Source: Crotophaga sulcirostris (Eukaryota; Chordata; Aves; Cuculiformes; Crotophagidae). From it: a DNA stretch of 64,000 nt. A program made the translations under genes and the position numbers. Positions 38,966 to 51,742 of the stretch are shown here, piece after piece; within the stretch, counting starts at the first letter, position 1; each line of letters opens with the position of its first letter. Below the pieces are notes generated by a model. That model was not told where the DNA came from. It saw nothing but the letters and a program-made list of their open reading frames with translations, and made no database searches. Location: positions 641,924-705,923 of the forward strand of contig VYZB01000030.1 of NCBI GenBank assembly GCA_013397455.1, read 5' to 3'.

Positions 38966-41907
38966 GGGAAGAGATAGTCCACAGTCCTACTCACTGCCTT
39001 CATTTTACTCACAACTTTGTATATCCCTCCATATCTATAAACGTATCTGCAGGTTTATCACATTAAGGGGAGCAGAAAATCTGTAGCCTCTCCACTTTAA
39101 TGAGGCAGATTAAAATACTATAAAGTTCTCTTACATTTTGGCCACCTGCAAGCAACAAAAGCCTCAATTTCTTCTTCCTTCTTGGTATTAAAGGCAACCC
39201 AGAACATTCCCAAGTGAGTTATGTCACCTTAGACATGGAATAACCTATGATGTCTAATCAGAAGGATCCATTAGGACAGTACTAGAAAAAGAGAACATTT
39301 GTCCTCAGAATGTCCTGATCTTCCTGGTTCTCTCACCCTGGCTCAATTCTCTTTTATAAGAGGTTCTTCCCTTCTCTTTTAACCCAACTCCTCTTTCTAA
39401 TTCAATCCAGCCAAGGGAAACTGTAAGGCCACCTCGTTCTCCCTTTTCCTTCAACATCAGTGTGTTTCTACTGACATAAAAGTGATCACAAATTCGTGAC
39501 TGCACGGGAAGAACAAACAGGCTGAGCAGATGGGTTGTGCGGGAGGAAGCCCTCATTTAAAACGCAAATAGCTGGTGGTAATTTAGCAGATGTGGTTAAA
39601 AAAATCTGGAGAGACAAGCATGAGGTGACTGGATTCCAATTTCAATCAAATAATGTGGAAGTTTCCCTGGCAGAGGAAGGTTTCAACTTCTATCTCCTTG
39701 ATTACTTTGTCTTGAAGACATGATGACACTGATACCAAGTGTCTTCACAGGAATGATCTGGAGTATTCTTCATCTAGGATCTCACAGGACTCCCTACTCT
39801 TACCAAATGGAATTTTTCACCAGGGAAATCCATCCTTTACAGTTCAAATGTCCATGAGAAAAGACTAAAATTCAAGTAGAAGTCATAACATTCATTACTT
39901 CTGTAGCACTTTCAATTCTGTTTCCATCCAGAGACAAAGACTTTAGGATCTGTCCTTCTCTTCCCCAAACCTCAAATTAGCGTCTCTCAGGAAGTATATT
40001 TGGGGTGTTATAAAAAGCTGTACATCGAATTGGCCCCAGAATTTCATTTTGGCAGATATACCAGAAATTACTGTAGATGGATATAAGGATTTTATCTTTA
40101 TAAATATTACAGAGCCATTAATTACATGGGGGAAATTAACCCTTCCAGCACTGCAGCAGGGACCAGGAATGCACTGATCAACGTCTCACCTGAACATAGG
40201 AGAAAAACCAAGTGCATGCAAGCATGAAACTGAAAGCAAAGATATCTTGACATGAACATTCCTGCAAGTTTTAGAAGACAATTCAACAAGAAAAACAAGT
40301 TATAGAAATGTGTGTTTCTTGGAACTGTTTTTTTTTGGAAATATGGAATGAGGGATTTTCAACATTTCGAAACAAACCATGTTGACGTAATTAGAGGAAG
40401 CAAGATTTCCTAAGATACAATCACCAACAAACACACCCCCACTGAGACAACAGATTTAGCAATTCCTGCACTCTCTTTCTTGCACAGTGGTGGGATTCAG
40501 AGTCATGCAAAGCCCCTTCCACTTCCCTGTGTTTGCTTCACACACTGCTCACCAGACACAGGTTTGGTACAAAAGATTGTCACCCTGAAACACACAATAA
40601 ACACAAATCCAAGCCAAAACTTGCTGCTTAGAAGAAGAGAATCTTTTTCTTTAGATTTAATGTAACTGGTCCTTGAAACTTCAGAGTTGCTCTAGAATAA
40701 GCACAAGTGCCCCATTCCAAGCATTACAATATCTGACATCAAAGAGCAGGAAATGTATGAGTTTTTAGCAAGTGGAGGTTTCTGTATGAATACATTATGA
40801 GAGGAATATTTTTATAAACAAATCATCTGCAGTGTTCTCCAGGAGCAGTTTTTAGCTCTGCCTGACACAAATAAAACCAGAAATATTTTGTTTTGGTATC
40901 CCTAAAAAAAAATTTTGCACCAGTTTTTGAGTGGAACACAGGTCTGTCAAGAAGGCCATAGCTCCGTACCTGTCAGCAAAACTACCAAGGCTTTGCCACA
41001 GTACTTTTCTTTTGGTTTTTTTTTTCAACAGAGGTCTGTTATGTAGAGACCTTTGCAGATTCAATTTAGCCAGATTGCAAAGGTTGCTCTTACCTTTATT
41101 ATTCCCTGATCCTCTTTAAACAAGGGCCCTAAATTCATCCCCAGTGTAAGAGGTCTGCTGTCACTCAACATAGAAGCAGGATACCCATTTTGAGAGTGCT
41201 GTAAGATAAACTGACTCACAAACCTCTCATTTAGAATAAGTCAACATCCAGGACATCAGATAGTTCACAGTCCCAGCAGTGTGCAGTCCAGCTAGACCCT
41301 TTTACTTCCAAACATCTTTATCTGTACATCTCTATCTATTAGGTATCTGCAGCACCTAGGGGACTTTTTTCAGAAAAAAATGCAGTTAGACTTTATGATG
41401 GAGATAGTTTATCAGCTAGAAAGTTGAGGGGTTTATGCATCAACCTAGGGGCAAGAATTCATTAATGACCTTCCAAAACTCCTGCAGTAAGGAGTATAGG
41501 ATAGAAAAAGCAGCATTCAGGTAACAGCTCACCTAGGACTACCCTGTTGAGACCACCACTGCTGCTTGACCATGAGCTCCTAATGAGCCCCAGACCAAGC
41601 TGGAGAACACATAGGAAAAAGGTACAGAGTGGGCAATGAAACTGCATGCAAGCAAAAGCTGCCCTGACTGCTTAGGCACACACATTGTCTGATCTGCTCA
41701 GCTCCCAGCCTCTCACTAATAGTAATTAAATTGCTTTGCTGAGCACTGACCCCTGGAAAAGCTTCCGTACAAACCGAACAAGCTTCATTGCTTTTTTCTG
41801 TCTCTTTTTCAGCTCCTCTCCCTTTGCTTTTTACCCTGTTAAGCCTTATTACTTTTGCATCCGGACTGATTGTCCAGAAAGGGACCAAAGGGAAAAGCAT
41901 CACTTAC

Positions 41908-42250
41908 CAGAACTAGGAAATATTTCATCACAGCAGTTCACCAGCCATTTCCCCTCTTTCTAGCCTGTGGAGCTGCTCCTGAAAGGGTCGCCCCTTTCCA
42001 CTAGGATGTCACAAGCCGGAGATTAGAAGTAAATGCTCTGCAAGCCAAGCCGATCATCCCGCTGCGACTGCATCCAGGTACTGGAGCACAAGCAATGGAA
42101 AAGTCCATCAGGCAGCAGAAAACCCTGGCGCACACACAGACAACCCCCCCAGCCACAAAGCAGTAGGAGCGAAGGGAGGCTGGAGGCAGGAGGGAGAGCA
42201 GATGGGAGGGGGGTGGCTTGCGGGAACCAGGCAGCAGGAGATGTTAACGT
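41908..42250 (-). other. SV2B: Candidate alternative SV2B first exon B (non-coding)
   Basis: A minus-strand segment with about 11 CpGs in 350 bases ends in the near-perfect donor TCTG|GTAAGTG (41908/41907). On the minus strand the upstream part is pyrimidine-rich (CCCCCCTCCCATCTGC, CTCCCTCCTGCC), like many neuronal 5' UTRs. It has no long open frame. If joined directly to the exon at 13850 the junction reads TG|A ATG, giving an in-frame stop immediately before the SV2B start, and -3 of the Kozak context becomes T. A short upstream frame, ATG AAA TAT and on, would end just inside the SV2B start. The 5' limit is unknown. Strand and gene membership are inferred. Confidence 0.4.
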
Positions 42251-45200
42251 GACAGATGTGTTGACTTTAAGTTAAACAGGAAATTGAGGATGTTTGACAT
42301 AGGGAGGAGAAACACACTTAGCTCACGTTAAACGCAGAGACTTTCTCTGGTCTTTCCCTTCTTTGCTCTCCCTCTTCCCTCCAGGCTGTCTCTGGTGATT
42401 TCTAGCTCTAACCTCACATGCAGAAACAAGCCAGGTTTTGCACTAACTCTGCCTGTGTTTCTGGTTAAGGCAGGAGCTGCAGGGCCAGCCAAGGTATTTA
42501 CCTTCCTAGTAGGGAGCTGGGAGTCTGGTCATTTATTCCCTGTTCAATTCAAACTCCCTTGAAGTTATTTAAATGGCATCCTCTAGATGATGCAAGTAAA
42601 AGCAGGAATGCTGAACAGCAGGACGAGACTTTGAATTTGTCCCACTGTTGGGCAGGTGAAAATACAATAGTGTTGAAATCCTGATTTAGGTTATGTAGGA
42701 TAAGCAAGAGAGAGAAGAATAAATTGATTTAAATGCAGGACAAATAAAATGCTTTGGTGCACTTGACTTCCTCATGAATAAAATCAACTTTTCAATAGTT
42801 CAGACAAGGGTGGCCAGTGGGAGTGGTACTGTGGGGGTCCACAGGGTTAGCACCCTGGGAGATGTAACTCCCAGGACAAGGTGACAAAACATCCAGGAAG
42901 CAGTACAATGCAAAGGGAATTGGAGAAATCAAAACCCTGCACCGATTTCTTAGTTAAAACCTGGAAATTTGAGTAAAGGAAGACAAACCATACTAGTTTT
43001 CAGGCAGATTCCAGCTTCTAAAGATTAAAGCAGAAAAAAGACTGGCCCTACCACAAACCCAGATACAGAAAATCAGCAGTGTCAGCTATCTCAGTCCACC
43101 AGACAAGGACTTTATTCTTGCTTCACAAGCAGATCCTCCCCCTTTTTCAGCTGCCTTCAGCACCAGGAGAAAAAGCCCGCCTGGCATCCCTGTGGAACTG
43201 GGTGTCAGCCTGGCATGGCACATCTGAGCTTTTCTCATTCTTCTCCCCACCAAATCTTTGTCCCGAGACCCACATGTAAGGGTGACGAGAATGTCTCCTC
43301 TGTGGCATGTACAAACCCTCCGAGTGAGATTATTGACAGGACTCCTTTTTTCTAGCAGCAGTGCACTAGGTAAAGGAGAAAAATCTATCTTCTCTATGCA
43401 CAGAGAACTCATCCCGTGACTGTGAGTGAAATATTCAGGTTTTTTTGGTGCAGTCCAGCCTGCCTCCCTCCTCACACCCCCTCAGTGTCCCTGAGCTGTG
43501 TTGTTGGCCTCCCTTCAACCTTTTAATGGAGTATTGACAGTGATCCACTTGTACTCCAAACAGATGAACCTGACTTGCATCCCCAGAATTACATTTGCAG
43601 AACCAGTCAAGGTGGTGAGTTCGGAGCATCTTCTCAGATGTACTGGCTGCAGTTTAAAAAGTATTCTTTTTTCTGGTTGGAGAAACAGCTTGAAAAAGTC
43701 TATCAAGGACACTACACTTTGGAAAACTGCTGCTTTCAGTCTCTTGTCCCTCCTCCTACCTGCTACCGCACTCCCTCATCTCCGCAAATTATTTATAAAG
43801 CTCTGTGTTCTTTCCTAATTGGGATGCCATAATGTTCCCTTGCACGTCACTCCTCTGTCACTATTCCGTCTGGGCCTGTGGTGGCCTCTCCAGAGCACTT
43901 GGCAAGGTTGGCAGCAGCCAAATGAGTCATCAGCAACCTGCCCACACCTCCTCCCTCTGGGCATTGCCCCCCTTGGCTCCCACTGAGCCCGTCTGCAGCC
44001 TGGGGGGAGTTTAAAGCAGTCTAATCCCCAGGCTGGATAATTCATGGAAAGAGGATTACCCATTCTGTGCAGAGCCCTTACCTAAATATAGACCAGCCTT
44101 CCCCTTGTATTGCAGCTCATGTAGCATGGAGATGTTTTCCCTGTACTGCTTCTCCATCCCATCGTAGGGAATTAACTCTGCTCTTCCTTAAATTTGGGAC
44201 AACTTGGTTGTAACCCATGGAGTGACGATAAAATAAAGCCTGTAGTTCTGTGAAAGCCAGCAGGATCATGGCATGCTCATCCCTAGAAGCATATTTTCTC
44301 CCTAAGAAATGCCAAACTCCTTTGGTGGAGTCAGGGCATATACTGTCTTACTGTATATTTGGAAACCACTGTCAGTCCTGAACTACAGAGCCTGACAGCA
44401 ACACGCTGGGAGGGCAGAAGGGTAAGTGCTAAACTCAGATAATCCCAAAGCAGGTTGCAGCAGCTTGCCCTGGGAGGCTGGGGGTGACAACCTAACTCTG
44501 CTGCTCTCCCGGTGGGTCACCAGGCACTGAGTTGTCTCCACTGCACAGGGGATGCGCATTTGCCAGAGAATTGCTGAAAAGGAAAAACGATAGGTAAAAT
44601 ATTACCTTCCCTGCTCGCCCTCACAGAAAGAGGGATAAAGTTGGGAGCTGCAGAAAGTATTCCTGATAGACTCAGCAGCTTCCTAGCAGACCATATATCT
44701 CTCCTCACCCTTCTCCCGTTTTCCAGCTTCAGTCATCTTCCTCCTCCACAGCTCCAGATGGTGAATTAAGGTCTGACAGAGACACCACAGGCTTCCCTTT
44801 CCTATGGTGTCTTTTTTTTCTGGCTGTTAAAGTCCTTATAGGACTTTCAGTCACCGTAACATTAAAGCATTCATTAGCATGAGAGTAATTCCATAATCTT
44901 TTCAGAGGAGAACAATTTTGGAGGTTCAGCTCATGATCTGGAAAATCAATTTGCTGACCTGACAGAGCAGCAAGAGGATTTTCAAGGCAGGCTTTGGCTT
45001 TCCCAGGAGGACTGTTAGCAACCCCAGGACTTTATGGCCACGCAAGAAAAAGGCTGGCACAACAACTCTGAGCAGAGGAGGGAGGACCCAGAGGGCTGGA
45101 ACTCAGCAGAGATGAGGAAGGCAGCCGGGCTTATGCTGCATCAAGTGCAGGCAGTGCCTCAAAATCGAGACCTGCCTCAAGTTTTGTCCAGCAGTGTGCT

Positions 45201-47625
45201 GAATGGGTGGGACAGCATCACCACGGATCAGGGGGGATTTTTATACCTTCTTCATCTCTCCTACTTCATTTCTCCCAGTTCGGAGTTATTACAAGCAAGA
45301 AAGGGATGCGTCTTCAGCATCCTGTCTTTTCCCTGCAGGTTCAAGCTGGATCAATTCTGGTTTTGAAACTAAACTCACGCACTTCCTGTACAGAATACCA
45401 GGTCATATGCTCTTCCTTTCTTCATGGGATTCTTCACATTCACTTTGACTGTGTTTGAGAAGCTGATGCCCACACCCCACCTGCAGACTTGCAGCCAGAT
45501 TTGCAGAGATCATCTGCATGCTCAAGGCTGCTTTCTGGGGAGCACCTAACTCTGTACTTGCAAGTTGGGGTCTGCATCTCAGCCTGGCAAAAGGTGGCAG
45601 GAAAGTTAGGCTTCCACCTCCACCTCAGCTCCCTCACTCAATAGTTGATAGGTAGCTGTGACTTTCATTTAGGGATGTTCCAGAACATAAATGGGTGCAA
45701 ATAGAGTAGCTACTTCATGGGATGGACCTCTCATAAATGGAGAAGCTGAAGAGGAAGGCTGCCTCCTGTTTGCTGATTTCTGTGTCTGGCTTTGATGTTT
45801 CGAGAGGGTTCCCCCAGCATTCACACTACACATTTGCAAAATCATGTCAGAACTACCAAAGGTGCCATTGCATATCTGATCTCCACCTTTGTTCATCTAA
45901 TACCAGTGTACATGCCTTTCCCAGTAGGGGCCTGAAGAAGGGAGACACCAGGAGTTAACTAGGACCTCGTGGCGCTCTTGATACCCAGAGACCCCGTGTA
46001 GGTGACTGTTGCCTCTGGCAGCTCTTCTGCAGGAGAGGGAGATGTTCCCTTCCTCTTTCTGCTGGAGGGTGGAAGAGGGCTTTTCCATTGGGAAGAAGAA
46101 TCGGAAAAAATCCTGGATACTGCCTCTGCTCCCACTCCTTCCTCCAGGTTGTCCTGTAGGACAGAGCAATCTGACCACGGATATCCCACTACAAGAAGTG
46201 TTAGGACCACATATCATTAAGGGCAGAGGCACTAAGGTGTGTTTCCAAGTAAGCAGTAGACATCTAATTCAGTGTTTTCACCCTGGGTTGGTCAGTGCAG
46301 CATTACTGTATGTTCAATATCTGGTTAAGTAAGTGAGAGTATTAACCCTTTCCTTCTCTCTTTCCCCAAATGATAACATTAGGGATCCAGAGAAGTCATG
46401 AAACAGCAATTTTCATGCCATAGCAGACACACAACTTACTCTCATCATACCTGAAATTTCTGCCATGACTCCCCATGCCAGGAGACCCCTTTAAATTCTA
46501 ATACGTGCTTAAAAGTGCCTGATGACAATAAGGGTTCCCCTCAGCATACACAGAGCACCGCACTGCTCCTCACCTACATATTACAATCAGGTTGTTACTC
46601 CTTCTTTTTTTCCCTGAGATGAGGTCAGACCTGACAAGTAATGTCCTTGTGGAGTCAGTTCCTGCCCATTACTTTTAATGGCATCTTGGTGCCATGGATC
46701 ATATTACTGCAGTTTGACATGTGTAGTGAAAATCTCCCTTGAACAACACGTCCTCTAAAAGAAAATGAGTCCCTGCAGAGATGTATGTCTGGATGAGTTA
46801 TAGGGTGTACTACAGGCATGCACATGTGTACAGAAACTCCTCATCAGAGAACCCACATCCTGCAACAGCCACCATTCAGCCAGCCAGCCCTGCCAGCTCT
46901 CAGAATCATTGCTTTCTGTCTATTGCTTCATTTAATCCTTCCTAACAGAGGTAACTAAGTGTGGTTTGTAGCTTCAGCTACATTTAAGCTCTCCCAGAGA
47001 CTGGAGAGGATAAGGATGGGAGGACAATTAAAATGGGTGCTGGTAGTGTGGTAACCAGTAGGGTAAATGAGGCCAGTGTGTGTGCAGGTACCAACACACC
47101 CACACACAGCCCTGGGGTGCCACCACCCACGCAGTCATGCACACCTCCCGCAGGGATGCGACAGCACCTTCCCCTGTGCAAACACCTTCTGCTTCTCCCC
47201 CCAGGCCACCACGACCTGGACACCTGGACACCCACTAGGAGTGCTCCTTTAAAAATTGTTTCAGCCCGAGTTAAAACTCTAAAGCACAGCAGCTTGTAGA
47301 GAGCAAGGGCAGCTAGGCAGCGTAACAGGGCTAGTTTAAATTGCTGCTCCGTTCTATATTGCTCTGACCCCTCCAGTCTCATTAAGTTGACAGTCTCTTA
47401 CAGTTCCCAACGATTCATCCCAACTCAGATGCCAGCTCTGCACCCTTAAGCATCCTCATTTTCAGCAGCATCTTTTGCTTTAGTTTTTAGGGTTTTTTTA
47501 GTTTTAGCTTTTCCTTGCCTTCCCAGCTGCCTGGCTCTCAGCACTGACACCCCACAGGCTGACAGCTTTCTGGCAGCTCTCTCTCATCCCTTTTCGGTGA
47601 AGCAGAGTGAGCGACATGCCCTTAC
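42251..47625 (-). other. Non-coding segment between candidate first exons
   Basis: No exon or gene was recognised. Open frames on both strands (for example around 43.1-43.8, 45.0-45.5 and 45.9-46.3 kb) have no motifs and many overlap in opposing frames, which is typical of GC-moderate chance frames. A weak MIR-like piece lies near 46926-46955. If candidate exon A is real this is SV2B intron; otherwise it is upstream flank. Confidence 0.6.
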
Positions 47626-47940
47626 CTTGCGCACCCCAAGTTGTGAGCGGAGCTGCTGCTGGTGCGGCGCAGCATGGTGTGCGGCGCAGCGAGGCTCTGC
47701 GCTGGCATCTCCTCTAGCAGTGATGCAGTCCTGCCGGGCGCCGCATGCCAATGATGCAGCCCAGGGGATCCCGGTCGAAGGAGCCCAGAGCTGCCTCTCC
47801 TATCTGCAACCCTACCTCCCCCCACCCCAGCTGCAAAGCAAGCAGGGAGGGAGCGTGCGGAGGCAGCCAAAGAGAAGGGGAGAGGGGGAGAAGCTGCACA
47901 GCAGGCAAAGAGACAGAGGCGACGCTTGTGTAATTTCATC
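47626..47940 (-). other. SV2B: Candidate SV2B first exon A, CpG island, in-frame with SV2B
   Basis: This segment is the densest CpG region in the window (about 20 CpGs between 47590 and 47945). It ends in a strong minus-strand donor GCGCAAG|GTAAGG (47626/47625). The minus frame is open through the whole segment. Its downstream ATGs are at 47708 (context GAGATGC) and 47675 (context ACCATGC). Direct splicing to 13850 joins AG to A, forming an arginine codon, and continues straight into the SV2B ATG in frame. This would give 28- or 17-residue N-terminal extensions that include RRTSSSS, a basophilic-kinase-like site, and one cysteine. Otherwise it serves as 5' UTR, with -3 A preserved at the SV2B ATG. 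Exon status, start site and any intermediate exon are inferred from sequence only. Confidence 0.55.
47662..47690. repeat. Direct repeat in candidate exon A
   Basis: GTGCGGCGCAGC occurs at 47662-47673 and again at 47679-47690, a 17-base period. It contributes five of the CpGs in the island and, on the minus strand, encloses the ATG at 47675. Confidence 0.85.
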
Positions 47941-47970
47941 ACGGTAATAAAATCCAATCCAATGCCTAAA
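47941..47970 (-). promoter_or_regulatory. SV2B: Candidate core promoter with tandem CCAAT boxes
   Basis: Two adjoining CCAAT motifs lie at 47954-47958 and 47959-47963 (ATTGGATTGG when read on the minus strand). A T/A-rich GGATTTTATTAC follows downstream at 47943-47955. A minus-strand start near 47910-47925 would put the CpG-rich, pyrimidine-rich segment in the 5' UTR. CCAAT boxes work in either orientation; the spacing to a weak TATA-like element is close, so the TATA role is doubtful. Confidence 0.4.
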
Positions 47971-48734
47971 TATTGCAGCTCTCTAGCAGAGTTCTTCATT
48001 ACATGGGGGATTTATTTTTTTTTTTAATTGCTGCCACACAGGAATATTTCTAGCTGTAAGTAGAAGGGAATCCCAGCATAATTGAGTATTATGCTGGCAT
48101 CCTTCATCTCTCCACTTTATGTATTAGACCATTGCTACATTTGAGTCCACTCTCTCTGGGAAGGCTAGAGGGTGAGGTGGGGAAGGTGCCATGTTTCAGG
48201 GATAATCCTGCTGCGGGATAAGCCTATTCTGTTTAAAATTCCCCTGCGTTTGTAATCTGGGAGTCCACTGCAACAACAGCAGCAGGAAAAATCCTACTGT
48301 CCATGCAATTTTGTTCTTACAAGAGACCATGTGGACACAACAACATGGAACATGGTCTACCGTGAAAATCCATCCACAATCATTTTGTGTTATTAACCAG
48401 GTAACAGTAGGAGGTGTTTTCCTGAGGAACAAAACACAACTGCTAAGAAATAATTATCAGTGCACATTGGGGTGCATGTCCCCACCCTGCAACATCTTTC
48501 CATGCAGAGATGCTCAAATTCGTCCAGATAATGAGAACATTATCTGCACTGGCAGTTTTCCACTGCTGCTTCCAGTAATTTAAAACCAAAGAGGAGCACG
48601 AAGCCACAGGCTGCTCAGAAAGGAAACAGGGATGGCTTTACAGGGCAGCACGAATCTCTTCTATTTGCCAAAAAGACAGAACAAAGAAGTGGAAGTCAAA
48701 GTCCAGCCACTCATCCTTGCTCTGTTAGCAGGTG

Positions 48735-48850
48735 ACATCTAGAAAGCTGTCTTCCCACTCTGTGCCTCAGTTTCCCCAACTGTAAGACAGTGCTGGCACC
48801 ACTGGCCTCTACAGGCTGTATAAGCCCTAGGAGTTGTCACTCCTTCGGTT
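48735..48850 (-). mobile_element. MIR-like SINE fragment (best example)
   Basis: CACTCTGTGCCTCAGTTTCC followed by CCAACTGTAAGACAGTG closely matches the hallmark MIR reverse-complement core CTCTGTGCCTCAGTTTCCTC ATCTGTAAAATGG. Downstream similarity fades. Such elements are amniote-age and survive as rare fossils in birds. Confidence 0.65.
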
Positions 48851-51742
48851 GTTTCTAAGGTCCCTCCAGACACCAGCTCCACCTTTCTTCTCTGACCTGT
48901 ATTTTACAGCCTTATCCCCCCCCTCACTCACCTGATTTGAATCTCCATATCAGGTGCATTTGTAATTGTTGGCAGCATTACATATTTGGCCTGAAAATTC
49001 TCACTATATCTGTCTGCTTGCTGGTGCAGTTCCTGTGACTGTACTGGTGGCATCACTTCCATATGGAAAATGCAGTAGGTGATTAATTTAATTTTTTTCA
49101 CACCCACTCATTTAAAATTGGAACTCGAATCTGAAGTTCAGCTTTATTCTCCCTAGCGCAATACATTAGTTTAATTGCATTTTGTGTTTGATACAGTGCA
49201 CTGATTGCTTTGATGTGGGAGCACTTCAGAAGTCAAATTATTATCAGCACTCCTGTACATTATGGGCCAAGTATCAAGGCCTTTGCAAAGCTGAAAAGCA
49301 AGCCAATCCATCACAGTGCCACTGGGTGTCACTTGGCTTGCCTGTCATTGTTCCTCTGAGTTCTCTGGCTCATTAATTTTTCAAATTCTTTAAATTACAT
49401 ACTTGCATGTGTCAGATCCACTGCACCTTGCATGGGTCACACTAAGAAAACAGCACTGTTCATAACTGTGTTTCCCAGGGGAAGGGTTTGGGGCAGTCTC
49501 AGAGATTCTCCTCAAACTCCATCACAGCTGCCCCCAGAAAAAGGCTGCCCTACCCCACATCACCTTTCACTTGCAGCTGGGATCTCAAGTGAGGGCAAGT
49601 GTGGCTGATTGGCCAAATAAGCACCCCAGTATCCTTGCTGGGCTTTTCTCCATTCCCAGCAAATTCCTTGCACCCACTCTGCTTACTGTTTCCTATGCAA
49701 GATAGAACTACCTCAGGTAAATTTGTATTAAATATCATCGCCGGACCAACAGAGAGGGAGGCAATAAACCTGGGATACATTCTTTACCATTGCACTGTGA
49801 TTATCAGTGTTTCTAATTACCTCTGCACCCTAGGCACAACTGTGAATCTCTCTGTTAATCACTGCTAGCTGTACCCAGGTATTTCAGACTGAGAAGAACC
49901 ATTTTCCGTAGCACCATATGGTGCCGGCGGGAAACCTGAGCCTCCTGCGCTGCCTGACATCGAAGGCAGCAGGAAGGGGACGCCTAACAGCTTTCTATTT
50001 AAAAGACCACATTGATGAAATCTGCAGAGATCCAACTGTTTCAGAGCCGAGAGAAGCAAACGGAAAGCAAAGCTGAGCTGCAATAAATAAGGACGTGGTG
50101 GTGTAGAGATGGGTAAGATGATGTAAGCTTTTCTGTCGTGGGGAAATAGATGTCTGTGTAAGGTTTGATCATGCAGGTACACATGGCAGCGTGGTTGCAC
50201 AGGCAAAGGGGGCTTGTTCTGGCCCCATAGCTCACTGAGAAGCCCCAGACATCCTCAGAAGGGGGGTGGGATGGGAGGTCTGGCCCAGTTTTGTGAATGC
50301 AGCAGAGCCCAACAGTTATAATCAAGTCACTCTCCCCCTCCTTAGCCCATCTACAGCATCAGAGGTTTCTCTTCTGACCCCTCACACAAACAAGACACTG
50401 GGGATCCTTGCAGTGTTGTGCAGAGCCAGGCAAAATGGGATACCTCTCTTCAGCAGCTGCTCAAGTGCTGTTGGGAAGATGTACAAGGGAAATGGAAGCA
50501 AAACAAGAAGTGGTGAAGGAGCAGCCTCTCCAGTGGCTTGCCGGCTGTCAAGTGTAAGGAAGATAATTAGAGGAAAAGTATGACTCCAAAACCACACAAA
50601 CAATGCATATTTCATGGCTCTGCCAGAGCCATCGCTTACAGGCCAGGGCCCTTGCTGAGAGAGGCACCCAATATCACAGAGTGTTGAAAGACAAGCAGAT
50701 GTTCAGGGTGGGGCTTTTGGGCTTGGTTTTGAGGGTCCCCACCACATGCAGGTGCACCGATGCACACACTCACATGCACACTCGTGTGTGTCTCTCTCCT
50801 GCACTGAGCCCTCTCACATGGTCTGCATGAGAAGCCCCAGCAGAGCAGAGATAAGGGCCCCCAAAAATGTGCTGAGACGTGACAGTGCACACCGCTCACC
50901 CTGGCCTCGGAGATGTCCTTGGCCAAATAGAAGCCAGGAGAAGCCAGCTTTAACGTCTAGCAGGAGTTAAACAAGTCTGAGGGATGTCATGGCAAATCCT
51001 TGAGCCTACTGGGCTTGAGGCTGGGGGCTGCAGGGTGGTGGCAGCAGGAGCTGGACATCGCCACCTCTCCAGGATGTGTAGTGGCAGCAGGCTGCTGGCT
51101 GCTGCTCTCTGCTGATGACAGCCATCCATCCAGAAACAGCCCTTACCTCCCCCTCCCTCTACCACTTCTACTAATGAAACTTTGCTTGCAAAAGCCAGAA
51201 TCCAGCCTAAACAGAAGGGAGAGTCTGAGGCAGTGTTTGATTGCATCTGCTATTATACCTCATAAGCAGTGTTAGTAATAAAGATAATGAATAAAATGTA
51301 AAAAAATAGACAAGTGCTACTTTTAATTATTGTTATGGGTGCCTGCTTGCTGGCACATGTAGGTAAAACACATGAAAAAGAGAAAATGAGAAAGCTGAAT
51401 ATCAATAAAATATTTGTCAGTCCTCTATGGTGCAGGTCTTGCTGCAACAGCATGACTTTGCCAAGACACACAAAGAAATCAGGAGGCCACAGCTACCAGC
51501 AAAGGGTGAGACCTGAGTCACATCACATTGCCTCCTGCTGGAAAGGGACAAAGCTATTGCCTGGTTCAGGGATTTCCCCAGCTTAAATGTGGGGAAAAAG
51601 AGTTTTGCATTAAATATACTGCAGCACAAAATCATGCTGAAGTCAGGGTTTAGATCTGTGAGAGCTTTTCATGCCCAGAGTTCAGATGGTGTATGTGGAT
51701 ATATCCATACTCACATATACCTACTGGATGGGGAGTGGTATC

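Larger units (their letters stand above)
13867..41907 (-). other. SV2B: Putative SV2B 5' intron, left part; no coding exon recognised
   Basis: This is 28 kb with no recognisable coding exon on either strand; the longest open frames lack motifs and look like chance. It contains T15 (19424-19438), A14G12 (20019-20044), several MIR-like fragments (18780-18840, 19745-19800, 25843-25918, 26072-26155, 38905-38965), AT-rich homeodomain-site clusters (about 23265-23475 and 33990-34140) that resemble conserved non-coding DNA, and a small GC-box patch near 35240-35286. Its intronic status depends on the first exon lying further right, which the CpG-rich candidates at 42 and 47.7 kb suggest. Confidence 0.65.

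Noticed and set aside
47597..47947. Plus-strand open frame of 116 residues through the CpG island
   Set aside because: GC-rich DNA has few stops; no domain, and the strong donor and the frame continuity to SV2B point to the minus strand instead.
50745..50800. CA/TG-rich stretch with local symmetry
   Set aside because: Short and imperfect; an ordinary decayed microsatellite without a clear unit array.
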